Origin: Solenopsis invicta
Lineage: Eukaryota; Arthropoda; Insecta; Hymenoptera; Formicidae
DNA: 64,000 bases
Assembly: GCF_016802725.1 (NCBI RefSeq)
Contig: NC_052673.1
Location: 16,226,156-16,290,155, forward strand
Reading direction: 5' to 3'
Position 1 is the stretch's first letter, and each line of letters starts with the position of its first letter. Positions 27,701 through 39,590 of this stretch are shown piece after piece. A program made the translations under genes and the position numbers. The notes under the pieces are model-generated. The model did no database searches. It saw nothing but the letters and a program-made list of their open reading frames with translations, and was not told the origin of the DNA.

Positions 27701-30700
27701 TCGCGACAGCTTCCAATAATTGAAGCGCAAGCGATTTTGCGAGTTCAAATCATTAGGCAAGACCGGAAGACTGATCTAAGCGAATCTGTTTCATTAACAT
27801 TATATCATATGCAGATTTTATCAGCGATTAACTTCACGATTATACTAGATATAAAAAAAGAACTTTAATTAGAAAAATTTTTTTCTTAAATTTTGTAGTT
27901 TATTAGTTTATCATTTTTAATGTTTCAATTATAAAATTTTATTTCTCGAAAAGCTTATAATGTAGAAGGGATGGAATAATTGATACCGGTAAAAATAAAT
28001 TTATTGTTGATTGTTTAGTTTATTGTCTCGTATGCCTAGTTTATGGCTTCATCTCGATGATGTGAAAATCGTTTATTTGATTGGCGAGTATGCTTTCACG
28101 AGATTGTATTTTTACTTAATTAATAATAATACTTCCGCAGACCACATCGTTTGTAGCATTTTGAAGGTCTTTTCTCTCTATCTATTGAAGAATGAGTTAA
28201 GAAAACAAGCAGTTTTGAAATCACTCTTGTTATAATAGAAGAACAAAAATTATTTACTTGTGTATTTTTATTTCCCGTGACCGGTAAAATTTATTGCAAA
28301 AATTCATATAGCAGGAGTTTTAAAATTGTTTATTTTATGTTTTTTGAAATATATTTTTTAATGTGTATTGACGACAGATTTATTTTTATATTCATATTGC
28401 TTGTAAAATATAAACACAAAGTTTATAGAATGGCCAATACTTCCAGCCGCTCGTGAAGTAAACAATCTTGGCTCATAGAGTTTTTTAAGATAAAATGGGT
28501 AGGCGTAATGTTGAAAGAATCATAGAAGAAAGTAAGCACACAGCAAGTTTAATCGAAGCTCCAAGAATACTGCGCTGTAACGGATATTAAAGGTTCACCC
28601 TGTTACACGAGCGACATTTGCTAATTATAAAGTTCCGCTTTTACAAAGTCACGAAGTGATATCGATTATGCAGGCGTAATCGAGTATGCAACCGAACGAT
28701 TTAATCTTTGCAGTGCCGCAATTTCTCCTTTAAATATGTTATTAAAATATGTATGTATATTATTTTTCTATTTTCAAAATTTTTATTACATTTAAAATAC
28801 AATATGTGCATTTTTAAAATTATTGTTAAAAATTTTCTTATATTCACTGTGTATCCGATCCGCACGTGTGCATGTTACGATAAAAAAATGTTAAAAAATA
28901 CTCCATCGTTAAATTCGTAGTTTAATACACACGAGAGAGAGCATTTATATTCGTTAAATATTTAATTAAAATAGAATTTGTGAACATACGACGCGTATGT
29001 TTGCGATGACCGATGATTAATGAGTGGGATGTTGATGTCGAATTTGCTCTACAAATATCCTTTTCATTATTTTATATAAATTATGTATATTGCATATAAT
29101 TTTAATTACAGTAATTCATGATATATTGCACGTATAAGCGATTAAAATGCGCACGTGGCAGCGTGCGTTTGATATCAAGCGTAACACACTTACGTTTTTT
29201 ACAAATAGGACAACTTTGTGAAATTGCTCTACGGCGCACGTCGAATGATCGTTAATTTTTTTAGTGTGATGATAACCTCTTGCTAGTTTTTACGCTGCTA
29301 TCGTTTCTCCAATAAACTTTTATAACAACAATATTAAACGTATTGCATTATTCTTTGAGACGTAAACAAGTTGAAAAAAAACGCCAATTTAATATTCTTT
29401 TTGCGAAATAAAATGGAAAAATAAAATCAGATAGAAATCGTTTTGTAATTATCAACGTGCATCAGTCGAGCTGTATTTAATCTTGACATTGTGAAAACAA
29501 CGTTAATTGCAGGATTGACATTAAAATTTTAACACTACTGTTGATTACGGAAGTTTTCTTTTTTTTTGGAATAGCGACGTGACAGCTGACGAATGAGTTT
29601 GCAGACTGCAAGCAATTTTGTATAAAGTCATTTTTTCTTGTGCCGTAGCTTACATTTTCCCTAAATTTGCACACTTTGTTACATTTGTTACACTTACTGT
29701 ACAAATGTAATTAAAAGAGCCTTTATTTCTTTTTGATATATTTAAAGATGAATTTATCGCATTATGTTAATTACGGTATTCGCATACGAATCTGACAGAT
29801 TCATGTGGAAAATTGAGATACGTTTTTATATAACGAAACATTTAATACAGTTCGTTATTTTGTTGTCAACACAATTTAAATCTTCTTAAATTTAAATTAA
29901 ATTTATCGAAAACAATCACAACGTATGCTTTTTACTATTTGCTTGATCTCTCTTTCATGTTTTCTTTTCGCTATTTATTTAACTAAAAGTATTTCTTTAA
30001 GAATATTATTGTTGTGTACATCAATATATATACAACTTTATGGTTGCATATTTATATAAAATACGAGATAAAAATAATCGTGTTTCTCTAAAAATTCGGT
30101 GAGGTCATGACACAACTGTATCACTTCACAAATCTTTTAATTTTACTAACTCTCATTTGTTCGAGGTTGTAAAATCTTGGGTCGGGCGATAATCGCTAGT
30201 TAGTAGAACTCACGTGTTTCAATTCATGTTTCATCGAATGCAATACGCAAATTCATGCTAACGAAATTTTCTGCAACCCTCTTTAATCAGTGAAATTATA
30301 ATAATTGGATTATATTGAAACCAGTTTAACTTGAATTCAATCGAATAACATAATGAAACAGAGGAAAAATTTACAAACGAGAGATAATATTTTTATAATG
30401 TTTTATGATGTTACGTTATTACAAATTGTATTGTATCATATTTTGCAATTAATTCTTTTGTACTCGAATTATTTTTATTGCTTATCACAATTAAAAAGCG
30501 TGAATGAAAAAATAATAAAACGAAAAAAAATAAAATTTTGTGAATTGTAAAACTTTATGATATTTTTTCTATAAATTTATTTTCTCTAGTTTTTTTTTTA
30601 AATATTACGCGATGTTATTTTGTTTTAAAGAATGATGGATGCTTTATTTTATCGAATAACGTATATATTTACAATACTTGTTTTCGATAGTTATTGCATC

Positions 30701-33700
30701 ACATGTTGAGAGATTTTGTTACTGCGTATATTGACTAATAATTAGGCGATAGTTAATTACTAATATGAAGATGAAAGCTTGACGGTTTTCATTTTGTACC
30801 GAGATGGGATAATTAATAGTAGAGGATAATACACGATTATTTCTGAATTATCGTCTATCAATAAATAATTAAAGTTCTTCATAAAATTATACTAATTTAT
30901 TAAATATATTTTTTATTTTTATTTTTTCTCTCATTTTGTAAAAATAATTTGTATTTTTATACATTTTTATACATTTTAAAAATAAATAAAGAACTTTGAA
31001 TATTAATGTTATAAGTATTTATAAATTGTATAAATTGCTTTCACGATGATTTACAACATTTATAAATTTCCATAATAATTTGTTTATCTATTCTTATAAA
31101 ATGCATTAAACTTCTTAAAGGAAATTTGAAATGTTATTTTACTCTTGCTCTATAGATATTTTTCACAAGTTTTCTGTATTAATATTATTAATAATGTTAA
31201 TAATAGTTAGGAAATTTAGTAATAATAACGCATATTTTTAAAATGTTTAACATTTAAAGAAATAATAGCTTCAAAATGTTTTTAAAACATAAAGGCAAAA
31301 TCCTTGCACGTTTATCGTGATAAAAAGAATAAATTACCTCAGGTGGAAGATTCGGGATGGAAAGCATTCGGGATTTTCACAAGCGGAGTATCGGGTGGAG
31401 GAAGCAGTTAAACGAGGAAATCTAGATGAGAATGCAAATACAAGAGGGAACGGCGACGGTGTAAGGGTGTGCGTGTCTCGTGTTCAATTATCCGGCAGAC
31501 GATTCGTAGGCGCATGAGTAAGTCAATTGTTAAATCGTCAAAAGACCGGCGACCGCGCATCCGCGTATTATCTTGGCCATATCCTCTTTTCTGGTTATAA
31601 TCAATTCTCGCTAACTCCTCAGCGTGCCGGCAAAACTGTTCCGGTGACACCTGATATTGATCGGGAGAGCCGCGGAAATGAAGCGTCATCGTCGCCACTA
31701 TAATCGTCGAGTCTTGACAAGAATTGCACTCTGTCTATTCATTCTAGCTATTGAATTTCAATTATTATTTTCGGAAATTAATTTACAATATACTTTTTAT
31801 CAATCTATTTAGTATTTATGACGCACGTAATAAAACCGATTTATAATTCATTTATTAAGGCTTTGGAAGTGTAACGCAAGACAAGCGTATTGTTAACTAA
31901 AAGGAGTTATTATTGAAAGCAATTGTTAGATGTCCACGCTTAAAAAGAAAAGAAGAAACAAAGTTACACGTTAAAGTAACTTGGAGTGATTTTTAAGTGG
32001 ACGAATCGTAGCGTGAGATTTCAATCGTTGGAAATGGTTTCTCATGAAAATATTAGGAGGACAAAGAAGCGACGAGTACCTGAAAGGAGACGGCGTTAAT
32101 CGACTTAAATCCGCTTTTTCATTCAGCGTTTGGTGTGAAGTCGAGCCGTGAGAGGATCGATAAAGGTCGAGCAGAAAGAGCAATCTGGACGGATGAAAGC
32201 GAACGGTTGCGGCAAGTGATGCCGCATTGAAACGATGATGAAATAAAGACAAAGCGAACGCTAGGCTGCGAAAGGGTCGACAAATTGGCGTGCTATTTGC
32301 GTCATGTTTATGCACCTACTTACAATCCATACTGGAAAACAATTTACGCTGTTCCGCACGTTGCACGAAAAAGTTAATTAACCGCAAAAATTTCAATCGG
32401 CTTTGCGGGTTTTCTTCTCATTGAGAATTGAAATATAAATGTGCAACCGATATGAAATATCACACACATAACGAGAAAAGCATTTCCAGAATAATAATTT
32501 TTGAACGAAAAGTCATTTCCTTTCAGATTTGTTGTGAAAAAGTTTTATACTTTGTTGATGCAAAAAATCCTATTTATATATATTGCAAAATAATTATCTG
32601 GATTGATTGACGAAACTCATCCGAGAACAAGATCCTTTATTATGCAACATCACTAATCTAGATGATATCGAGCGTACCACATCTTTGTATCTTATGCTAT
32701 CGAGCGTACCACATCTTTGTATCTTCCATTTTACGAAAGAATAAGAAAAAAAAGAGCATGAAAAAATGACATTGTCGAGAAATAAAAGGATGACATCGTC
32801 CGTTACAGCGAAGGAAACGAGTAAGGTTGAACGAAACAGGAATGTGTTTGTCGTTTACATTATAGACGTTTTGCGGGATTGCTTTTTGCGCGACGCTGCA
32901 ATTGCATTGCTCTCAAAGATTTCCCTAAGTGTAATGAGACCTTGAGACTTTATCAAAGAAAAAGAGCGGAAGAGCACGAGCAAAATGTGGACGGTAAATT
33001 ACCGTTAAAACTAAGAACGCAAAATGCAAAGGCGAATTCATGCGTATGCCAATAATACAATAAAATTCCACAAACGCGTATTTATCTTGACAATTATTTA
33101 TTTTTAATACTGTCTTTCTGACGTATAAATTTACAATTACACATTAATTTGACATTAAATTTGTTTGTTAAAAAGTCGTATAAACATAAAAAAATGTATG
33201 TATGTATGGATAGCAAAAATACACTCTATTTAACTCTGCGTTAAATTTGTATAATATCTGTGTATGTTAGTATTTCATAGTCATAGACTCTAGAAGTGAG
33301 ATAATTTTTTCGTTATATTTCGGATTTCGGGGAAATTTTTATTCTGTCAGTAGGAATTCTCGAGTAGCTCTGTGAAATTTGTTGTCACAGGTGTTGGGCA
33401 CTCTCTCTGAGAACAGAAAATACGACTTTTTGACATTTGAGTGTTTGTCGTGTTGAGAAACACGTAGGTATTTTTGATGTCAAAAAACCAAGCTTGTTTA
33501 ATGTTTGCAATTACGCTGACTTGCTACATCGAAAGTACGTATAGATAGTTTGCTGGTTTCATAAAAATTTGTCCCAGTATAAGCTGTGTTTGGAAATCGA
33601 AAGAAAACTGACAGCCTTTTCTCTGAAGCACAATTTAAATACACGTATAATTTATAAATCTTTTTTAAAATCATCGTCAGAATTTGATTATTATTTTTAC

Positions 33701-36700
33701 AGCATATGTAAACTCAATGTTGTAAACTGGTGCGCGAACTAATTTGTTAATTATTGTTTTAGAAATTTAAGAAAGGGAAGAAAAGCTAAATGAATTATTT
33801 ATGCTTATTTTATCAACAAAGAGAATCTTATAAATCTTTAAATATCAAAAGCCATTTTTCTTCTGCTATTATTCAAATCTGTTTAACAATTTTAAGAGCT
33901 TTTTAATGAAATTCCTTTTGAGTGATGCGGAAGAAAAAGGACAAATTAGATTATTCTTCGATCTCGGCTACCTGCGGTAAGATTAAACATTTCTGTAAGG
34001 CCACCAAAGTTTTTTAAGTTGAACTTGGAGATAAAACTATTAAATTGTATGCTCTAGATGCTGTCAAAGTATTATGCAGTAAATGTTTTATCAGCACAAC
34101 AGAGTTACGAACTACCTCTCCGAAAGCGACTTTCAGAAAAACGTTACAAACTTGGCATAGGAAAACGAATTTGTCTTTCTTTCTTTTTGAAAGAATCGAC
34201 ACATGTATCGCATTACAACATCAAAAATGTAAGTTACAAAAGAAAGTTTAAGCACAAAAGTATAATACTTATAAAAATTTTAATTTATTTTACATACAAA
34301 AATTACATTTATATTAAAACCACATAATATTATTGTTTGTCACATTTTGAATATATATATTTTAATATTTCTGAATGGGAACAAAAATTGTATGAGATAA
34401 ACATGAGAAAAATTGAATTAATTAGAGTTAACTTATTCGAAAGTACTTTACGGATATTATTAATAAGATAATTAATTACATCATGTTTTGCTATATAACA
34501 TTTGCGTGCGGTTGAAATTAGTGTGTTAAATATGTATATGTATAATATGGTTTATTTCACCATGTTGCATGTTCAAGCGAAATCGTAGAAAAAAATAGCA
34601 GTATTATACCAATGGCATTATTTGTATGTTCATTGTATTTAAAATCGTAGGAAAAAAGAAATAAGAGAAAAGAATGATAGAGAACGAGAAAGAGTAGAAA
34701 GAGAAAAGGGGCGGGCGGGAGAGAGAGAGGGAGAAAAGAGAAAAGCATAGCTTCATTTGCAATCGACAGAGAGACTATTAATCAGTGCAAACTTGATTAA
34801 AAGTCGTGATATGCTGACCTCTGTCTCTCTATTCACTCCTTCTCTCGCTTTCACGAGGAATTTTGGGATTTAATTTAATCTGATTTACTTTCATTACATC
34901 ACACTGCTTCGTGGCAATGTAATTGAAACGTTATTTGGGATCTTCTCGAATAATTCCAGCATATGCTATGCAAAATTATAGATCAACAATAGCTTTTGAG
35001 TGAGTAAAACATTCTCTGGGAAACTAAAGTTTATCACATTTGGGATTGTAACGATGTGTCGCTTTGGATTTGCGGAAAGTAAAATAAAATATAGTTTCTC
35101 TAAAAAGTTTACAAAATTGATAAAAAAGATCGAGATATAATCACATTGTCTATTACAAAGGCGAAAGCTTATAATGTTACAATCGCAAAACCTGTTTTCT
35201 AAAATAAATGGAAATGTAAAAATTTTTTTTTGAGTGAAAAAATTTTTTTCATTCAATAGACAGTCGTAAAATCCTTCCCGGATCGTCGAGGACGATCTTC
35301 GAACGTCACGAGAAGCATTTTTGCAGCTTTTCTGTAGAGAAAAGTCAGATGGCTAACGGTAAAGAGGTTTCCGACACTTGTCAGGGTCATTGACGATTTT
35401 AGAAACTTATCGTGGAACGTATCTTTTGAAGCAATTCAGCGAATTCTCATGCTCACATGTAGCATAGTTATTTTTCTACATTTTTAAATTTTCGTAATAT
35501 TTTTATATTTGTTGATATTAGTTATTGCCAAGCAAAAAATTATGATATAGTTTATGATTATTTTTCCATTTTATACACCTTATACTAATTATACTTTATA
35601 ATTAGTAATATAAATTTAATTATAAAATTTTAAAAAGTAAATAAATTTGAATATGAGATATATTTGATATTGTCTAATTGCTTTTTTGCTTTCAAAGAAA
35701 AGAATAATTGAAGTGATTATGTGTAAGATGAAATAATTTTCAATGCTCGTAGATACGAAATGTTGACATTTTGAGATGCGCAAACATTATTGTCAGCATT
35801 ATCAAGAAAGCCATGCAATATCTATGACGCATATATGATAATCTGGAGAACGCGTGATTAATATTAGCTGAGGGTTATAAAAATTATGTGCTCCAACGAC
35901 TTGCACTTTAGATAAAGAGTGAAAAAAATGACTATTTACGACGGACGTTGTCGAAGCAGCACTGTGTAAAATGAAATAATACACCATTTATCAAGACAAC
36001 AACGAGAAAGCGTAAAACGCAACAAAAATATAATAAAATAAAAAAAATTTATATTTGTTAAAAATTGTAACAGTATGAAGCAAAAGTAATAGTGCTTTGC
36101 TACAATAACTTCTGCGCTTTTTGTATAGGGAAACCTCTTAAAAATCTTTTTTTCAAGCTTTTTCCGCTGCGTTATATGGGATGAGCCATTTAATTTTCTC
36201 CAAGTAAATTTCTCGAAAATAATGAAAGATATGGAAAAATGTATCTTCGAGACATTTTTCATATCTTTTATATTTTCCCAAGAAATTTACCGGGAAAAAT
36301 TAAAATGATTTACCTTGTACATCTTGCATAGCTACATATTTCTCTTTCTCTCTCGTAGATGAAAAAATGAATACGTATTTGTCTTTTGGAGTAACGTCAA
36401 GAAAGTTTTATTCCATTTTAATATTTACATTTTAATGGAGTCTAATATGCATTGAAAATTGCGTGCGTATAAAGTAATTGATTTGCACTTTTACAATAAT
36501 AGAATTTGTATTTCATTTCATTTCTTACTGGCAGTAAAATGTACTGCGATTTATATTTTTTCCATCTTAGCGAACATTTGTAGTTTACCACCATTTTACA
36601 GTCGTAGTAAATTACATCTTGTTTAAATGCTTTATCCGTTTTATTACGGGTGAATATTTTCTCAGCGAAGCGCGTCAACTGCTTCGCTGCGCTACGTCGA

Positions 36701-38403
36701 ATGCTATTCTTCGCTGAGTGTAGCGATTAAATTAATTATTTCGAGGTACGGACTGTGAATTTCATTTACATGTATCTATTGTAGTTTTCGAGTTGTAGAT
36801 TGCAGCGCTTGTTAAAAATTGTACGATGATAAAAGATGTCTGAAGAGATAACTTTTGCAAGACTCTTATACATATTTTATACAGTAAATTATTTTATACA
36901 TTTACGTCTATATACTATTGCAAAATTTTTATACAATACAGGAAGTTTCTTGACGTTTTAATAACAATTTTGCAACGAGGAACTTATGCACACTGATTAA
37001 TAATTTTATGTGATTTTATTTTCATAAAATACATAGATCTAGAACGTATAGGAGAATTTTTTAATTTATTTCTATTAAGGAATTTAAGCGAGTGCAATCT
37101 AAATTTGAATTTTTTTATTTTGTATTGATTTATCTTGTATGTGCTAGTATCTTCTATGATCTTTTTTTTATTCTCGAGACGACGATTAACGAAGTATAAT
37201 ACAGGTATAATTGTTATCTCTCTAATTAGACAGTATTGATTAACACCTACGTACCAGCCTATATATTCTCGTTTGAAGTTAAACATTTGCGTCACTACGT
37301 CATCTTTGAATGAATTATTTATTATCTTAGAGAAGTTATGCGCTCTCGATAAATAAAATTGTCGTTATTTATATTCACGATCCACAGGCATGCTATGGCA
37401 CATTCAGGGCAAGCTTTGCGTATAAACTGAGTTTATAGCTGCATAGTGCAAGCATAAGATGTCCTTCAAGATGTCGCTTTAGATGTCACGTTTTTCCAAG
37501 TTAATCTTAAAACACATCAGGTTTATTTTATCTGACGATCTCAAAAGAAAATTTCATAGTCGCATGTTTTGGAAATATATTGTAAAATGTGCTATATAAA
37601 ATTGATAATCTCTGATTTATAAACGTTGAGTTTGTTTCCTCAGTTTTGTCAAGTTTAAAATTAATTGCATCGTTCGTCTTGTCGCTGAAAACCTGTGGTC
37701 TCGCTGTATCTGCATGTTTAACGCCTGACAAATGTTGCACGATCTTGCCAGATTCAGTACTAGATCAATGGTCGCGCGAGAGAAGCTGAATACCGAAAGC
37801 AGAGTTGCGATGAACGTCACGTCGTCTTCGCGAAAAGAAACACGTGGCTGGTATTAAACGTGAGATAAAAGCACGAATGGTTAATACATCTGAACTTTAC
37901 TTTTATTTCCGCAAGTATTTTATAATTCTTGATCGTGAAAACTGTCAAGGTTAACTTAACGATTTTTAATGATATTTAAATATCAGTTTTTGCAACACGC
38001 AACGAGTTATTTCGGATTTACATTCGCGACACTTGATTACATATGGAGGAGTTTAATTAATTTTGCATTAAAAAAATAATACATTATAACTTTTGGAACT
38101 TGCAGAAACTCCATTATTTTCATAAAGTACGAGTAGCTAGTTTCTCCTCCGATATTAGGAACCAAAAGATTCCTAATCCGATATTACTACCCTTATATGT
38201 ATTAAGTTAGAGGTAACAACTTTAGTTAAGCAACTTTAGATTAAACATTACACCATGTTATAAGGAAATATCGCGTATGTTACTTTGACAAATAATTCAT
38301 CAGGCATATATCGATATATTGATGAAATGACTGCAACGTCAATCATCCTAGCTAGATATATTTCTCACTCACCTTCCATAGTCATGTTATCTCCTGGTTT
38401 CAT
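1..38403 (-). CDS. CaMKK: Calcium/calmodulin-dependent protein kinase kinase (CaMKK), N-terminal 480 residues, 5-exon partial
   Basis: Exons 38403-38373, 26861-26786, 4922-4336, 3650-3217 and 312-1 join in phases 1, 2, 1 and 0 with no stop (1440 nt, 480 codons). The protein continues past the window edge. Residues 1-365 are a hydrophilic Ser-rich region with three RRxS sites (Ser109, Ser118, Ser126) that suit basophilic kinases. The kinase domain starts near NQYKVLNEIGRGSFGVVKK. The glycine loop, AMKIV (catalytic Lys397), the VYREIAIL helix (Glu430) and LDHPNVVKLVEVLDHP follow. The HPNVVKLVEVLD block and the insert after the catalytic Lys (PPRRAGADPLAK, a short form of the Arg/Pro-rich insert) are typical of CaMKK, the cytosolic kinase that phosphorylates the activation loop of CaMKI, CaMKIV and AMPK. 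ATG 38403 is the start because in-frame stops TAA and TGA lie just upstream. Identity is firm; the first two small exons are inferred from phase. Confidence 0.88.
313..3216 (-). other. CaMKK intron 4
   Basis: A 2.9 kb intron that splits the glycine loop. It contains a (TC)n tract at 1651-1673 and a CpG-richer patch around 1800-2060. Open frames on both strands here have no splice or composition support. No gene seen. Confidence 0.75.
1651..1673. repeat. (TC)n microsatellite
   Basis: About 11 units of TC in CaMKK intron 4. Confidence 0.9.
3217..3650 (-). CDS. CaMKK: CaMKK coding exon 4
   Basis: Acceptor TTCTTAG lies at 3657-3651 and donor AGG|GTAAGA at 3216-3211. The exon encodes residues 232-376, ending in VNQYKVLNEIGR, so the glycine loop of the kinase is split by a phase-0 intron. 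A basic stretch (SPHRSPRKRIRALNR) precedes the kinase domain, as in other CaMKKs. The open frame continues into intron on both sides, so a naive ORF over-extends it. Confidence 0.88.
3651..4335 (-). other. CaMKK intron 3
   Basis: A 685-nt AT-rich intron with consensus GTAAGT...TTAG borders. I see nothing else in it. Confidence 0.75.
4336..4922 (-). CDS. CaMKK: CaMKK coding exon 3 (Ser-rich N-terminal region)
   Basis: Acceptor CTTTCTTTCAG is at 4933-4923 and donor CTAA|GTAAGT at 4335-4330. It encodes most of the non-catalytic N-terminal region: charged, Ser/Thr rich, with the three RRxS sites and an imperfect repeat EENIEENIENIE. No folded domain is evident. The phase-1 end fits exon 4 (A + GC gives Ser231). 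Confidence 0.85.
8505..10080 (-). pseudogene. Candidate nested coiled-coil gene or remnant inside CaMKK intron 2 (three exons)
   Basis: I do not recognise this. Three minus-strand blocks have splice-like borders. Block 1 (10080-10042) is ATG to donor TTC|GTAAGT, encoding MEMRLTHYRTLQF. Block 2 (9020-8803) follows a strong acceptor (TTTTTTAATCTTACAG) and begins LRDVFSRMRKIYDQILKIYK. Block 3 (8646-8505) encodes a heptad-like, charged helix including RLSQLETYVREINTEIEKLK and ends with TGA. Phases agree (0, then 2), but block 2 has an in-frame TAA just before its donor. The product is therefore either an 84-residue protein with block 3 untranslated, or a decayed gene, or my donor choice is wrong. 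Block 3 looks the most protein-like. Chance is not excluded. Confidence 0.3.
13678..13724. repeat. Perfect 20-bp inverted repeat, 7-nt loop
   Basis: Arms 13678-13697 and 13705-13724 (GAAATTAATTAAATTATTAT and its exact complement) around TTGTATG. AT-rich, in CaMKK intron 2. Confidence 0.88.
18951..18997. repeat. (GA)n microsatellite
   Basis: About 23 units, next to a GC-richer patch at 18.6-18.95 kb. Long Ser/Leu or Arg/Glu frames across it are artefacts of the repeat. Confidence 0.93.
21741..21771. repeat. (TA)n microsatellite
   Basis: About 15 units in CaMKK intron 2. Confidence 0.93.
22315..22387. repeat. 25-bp direct repeat pair
   Basis: ATTTATCTACTTTTAAGATT and the next five bases occur at 22315-22339 and again at 22363-22387, offset 48 bp. 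Confidence 0.85.
26786..26861 (-). CDS. CaMKK: CaMKK coding exon 2 (76 nt)
   Basis: A 76-nt exon lies between acceptor TTTTCCAG and donor CCACG|GTAAGT. It translates as CNVAGWNDVGSPRKYRPPR and ends IGDIP. Phase 1 in and phase 2 out match exon 1 and exon 3 exactly. It is isolated by 11.5 kb on one side and 21.9 kb on the other, so it is easily missed by gene finders. Confidence 0.72.
27360..27379. repeat. Poly-T run
   Basis: About 20 T in a row in CaMKK intron 1. Confidence 0.9.
32666..32725. repeat. Tandem duplication, 32-bp period
   Basis: 28 identical bases beginning TATCGAGCGTACCACATCTT occur at 32666-32693 and 32698-32725. Perfect identity suggests a recent duplication. Confidence 0.9.
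36186..36313. repeat. Long imperfect hairpin, about 60-nt arms, 9-nt loop
   Basis: Arms 36186-36242 and 36252-36313 are complementary with a few mismatches and indels. The tip (AAAGATATGGAAAAATGT against ACATTTTTCATATCTTT) is almost perfect around ATCTTCGAG. It looks like a MITE or an old palindromic repeat. Confidence 0.75.
36661..36718. repeat. Short inverted repeat CTCAGCGAAG
   Basis: CTCAGCGAAG at 36661-36670 and its complement at 36709-36718, with further GCTTCGCTGC and related words between. A small GC-rich knot in AT-rich intron. Confidence 0.6.
38373..38403 (-). CDS. CaMKK: CaMKK coding exon 1 (start codon)
   Basis: ATG at 38403-38401 opens MKPGDNMTME and runs 31 nt to a strong donor GAAG|GTGAGT (38372-38367), phase 1, matching exon 2. 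In-frame TAA and TGA lie 40-45 nt upstream, so translation cannot start further 5' in this exon. Methionines at residues 7 and 9 are alternative starts. Confidence 0.7.
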
Positions 38404-38820
38404 CTCGATAGCTGTCCTCTTTTCCGCACACTCACGTGGCACTCATTAAGCGCCGATTAAAAGGTTCGTTCGACACTGATTGCGTAAGCTTCATTCTTTC
38501 TCGCACTTAATCTCGATCTGACGATTCAATTACCTCGTTCGCCGCGTTTATTCGCGGACACTCGTCAATTTGTCACGTGCACTTGTCACTCGTGCGTAAT
38601 CTTAATTGCAACGGGTCATAATTAACGTTCTTTTCGGACTCGTAAATCGATACTAGTCGCGATGCAATTCCGAATCGTTGATTGGTCCTCTATACCGATT
38701 TCTCGCTTTTCAACGCACGATGCAGTTGCCGTCCGATGAAATTGGCTCTTTAAATTCTTCGTGTCGAGTCCTGAAACGATCTATCTCTGATAGTCTTTGG
38801 AGGGGATGCTTCGTTCGTCT
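38404..38820 (-). other. CaMKK: CaMKK 5' untranslated part of the first coding exon
   Basis: On the minus strand a strong acceptor (pyrimidine tract plus TTTTACAG, 38828-38821) lies 417 nt upstream of the start codon. The segment between is GC/CpG-richer than the flanks and has stops in the CaMKK frame. I read it as 5' UTR, which implies at least one further non-coding first exon upstream (higher coordinates). Transcription could instead start inside this segment. Confidence 0.5.
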
Positions 38821-39562
38821 CTGTAAAACAAAAATAGACGCTGGTTAAAGTTTCAATAGGTATCGATCATCAAAGATTACGAGAACTGAAACGTGAAAAA
38901 TCAACTGACGTGTATTCTCGATATTGTAAAATAGATTATGGATTTAGAGCGAAAATAGATTATGAAATACGTGTGCAGAACGGAGTACAATTAAAGCGTT
39001 CTCTGTAATTATGTTTGCGTAATGTAATTTGCAGCAAATTGTGAACTGTGCGTGATATTTGTAAACCTTGCACAGTTTACCCACAATCATATACTAATTT
39101 CAAAGCATAATTCATTTGGGAGTTGATACGATCAAATAAAGAGAATAATACCCGTGTAAATGCGTAATAATATTCAGTAATTTTCGCATGTGCATATCTG
39201 CGTCAGATGCCTAGGATTGAAGGGTACGTGGTTGCTGACCTTTCGAGAAGGATAAGAAGTTGACTATGAGCGACGCCGCAGGTGTTTCGGAAGGACGTAG
39301 CCCACGCGTCAGCAAGATAACGTTGCTGTTTAATGTATTATGGCCACACCGATGGCTTGGAAGTTATCTTAATACGAGCAGTCGTATCAGCTAGCTTCCT
39401 TACTTTTCTCGCTTGCATAATGCAGCAATCGGACGATGCTGCTTCCTGCAAGCTTTGCGAATTTTCAGTGACATGCAAGAGCAAAGTTGCGCTCGCTCGG
39501 TTTGCCAAAGTCACATAGTTACGTCTCATTTTCATTCAAACGACTGAAACTGTCTCGATTCT

Positions 39563-39590
39563 GAGTTCTCTCGCTCTTGCGAGAGAACTC
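39563..39590. repeat. Perfect 12-bp hairpin, 4-nt loop
   Basis: GAGTTCTCTCGC, loop TCTT, GCGAGAGAACTC. Compact and GC-balanced, lying 550-770 bp upstream of the CaMKK translated first exon. Confidence 0.85.

Larger units (their letters stand above)
26862..38372 (-). other. CaMKK intron 1 (11.5 kb)
   Basis: The intron between the start-codon exon and the 76-nt exon 2. It holds a poly-T run (27360-27379), a 32-bp tandem duplication (32666-32725), a long imperfect hairpin (36186-36313) and a short inverted repeat near 36661-36718. A GC-richer patch at 31.36-31.7 kb carries open frames on both strands. No gene supported. Confidence 0.65.

Noticed and set aside
28495..28590. Small plus-strand frame starting MGRRNVERIIEESKH
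   Set aside because: 31 codons and no flanking gene structure; too short to support.
31408..31698. 96-codon minus-strand frame starting MATMTLHFRG
   Set aside because: Reads somewhat like protein, but the opposite strand is also open in this GC-richer patch and no splice partners were found.
34045..34327. Two overlapping plus-strand frames (68 and 89 codons)
   Set aside because: Considered as a transposon remnant; no recognisable transposase or reverse transcriptase motif, no terminal repeats.
39268..39396. Small plus-strand frame starting MSDAAGVSEGRSPRV
   Set aside because: About 42 codons, no supporting signal; ordinary small frame in GC-richer DNA.
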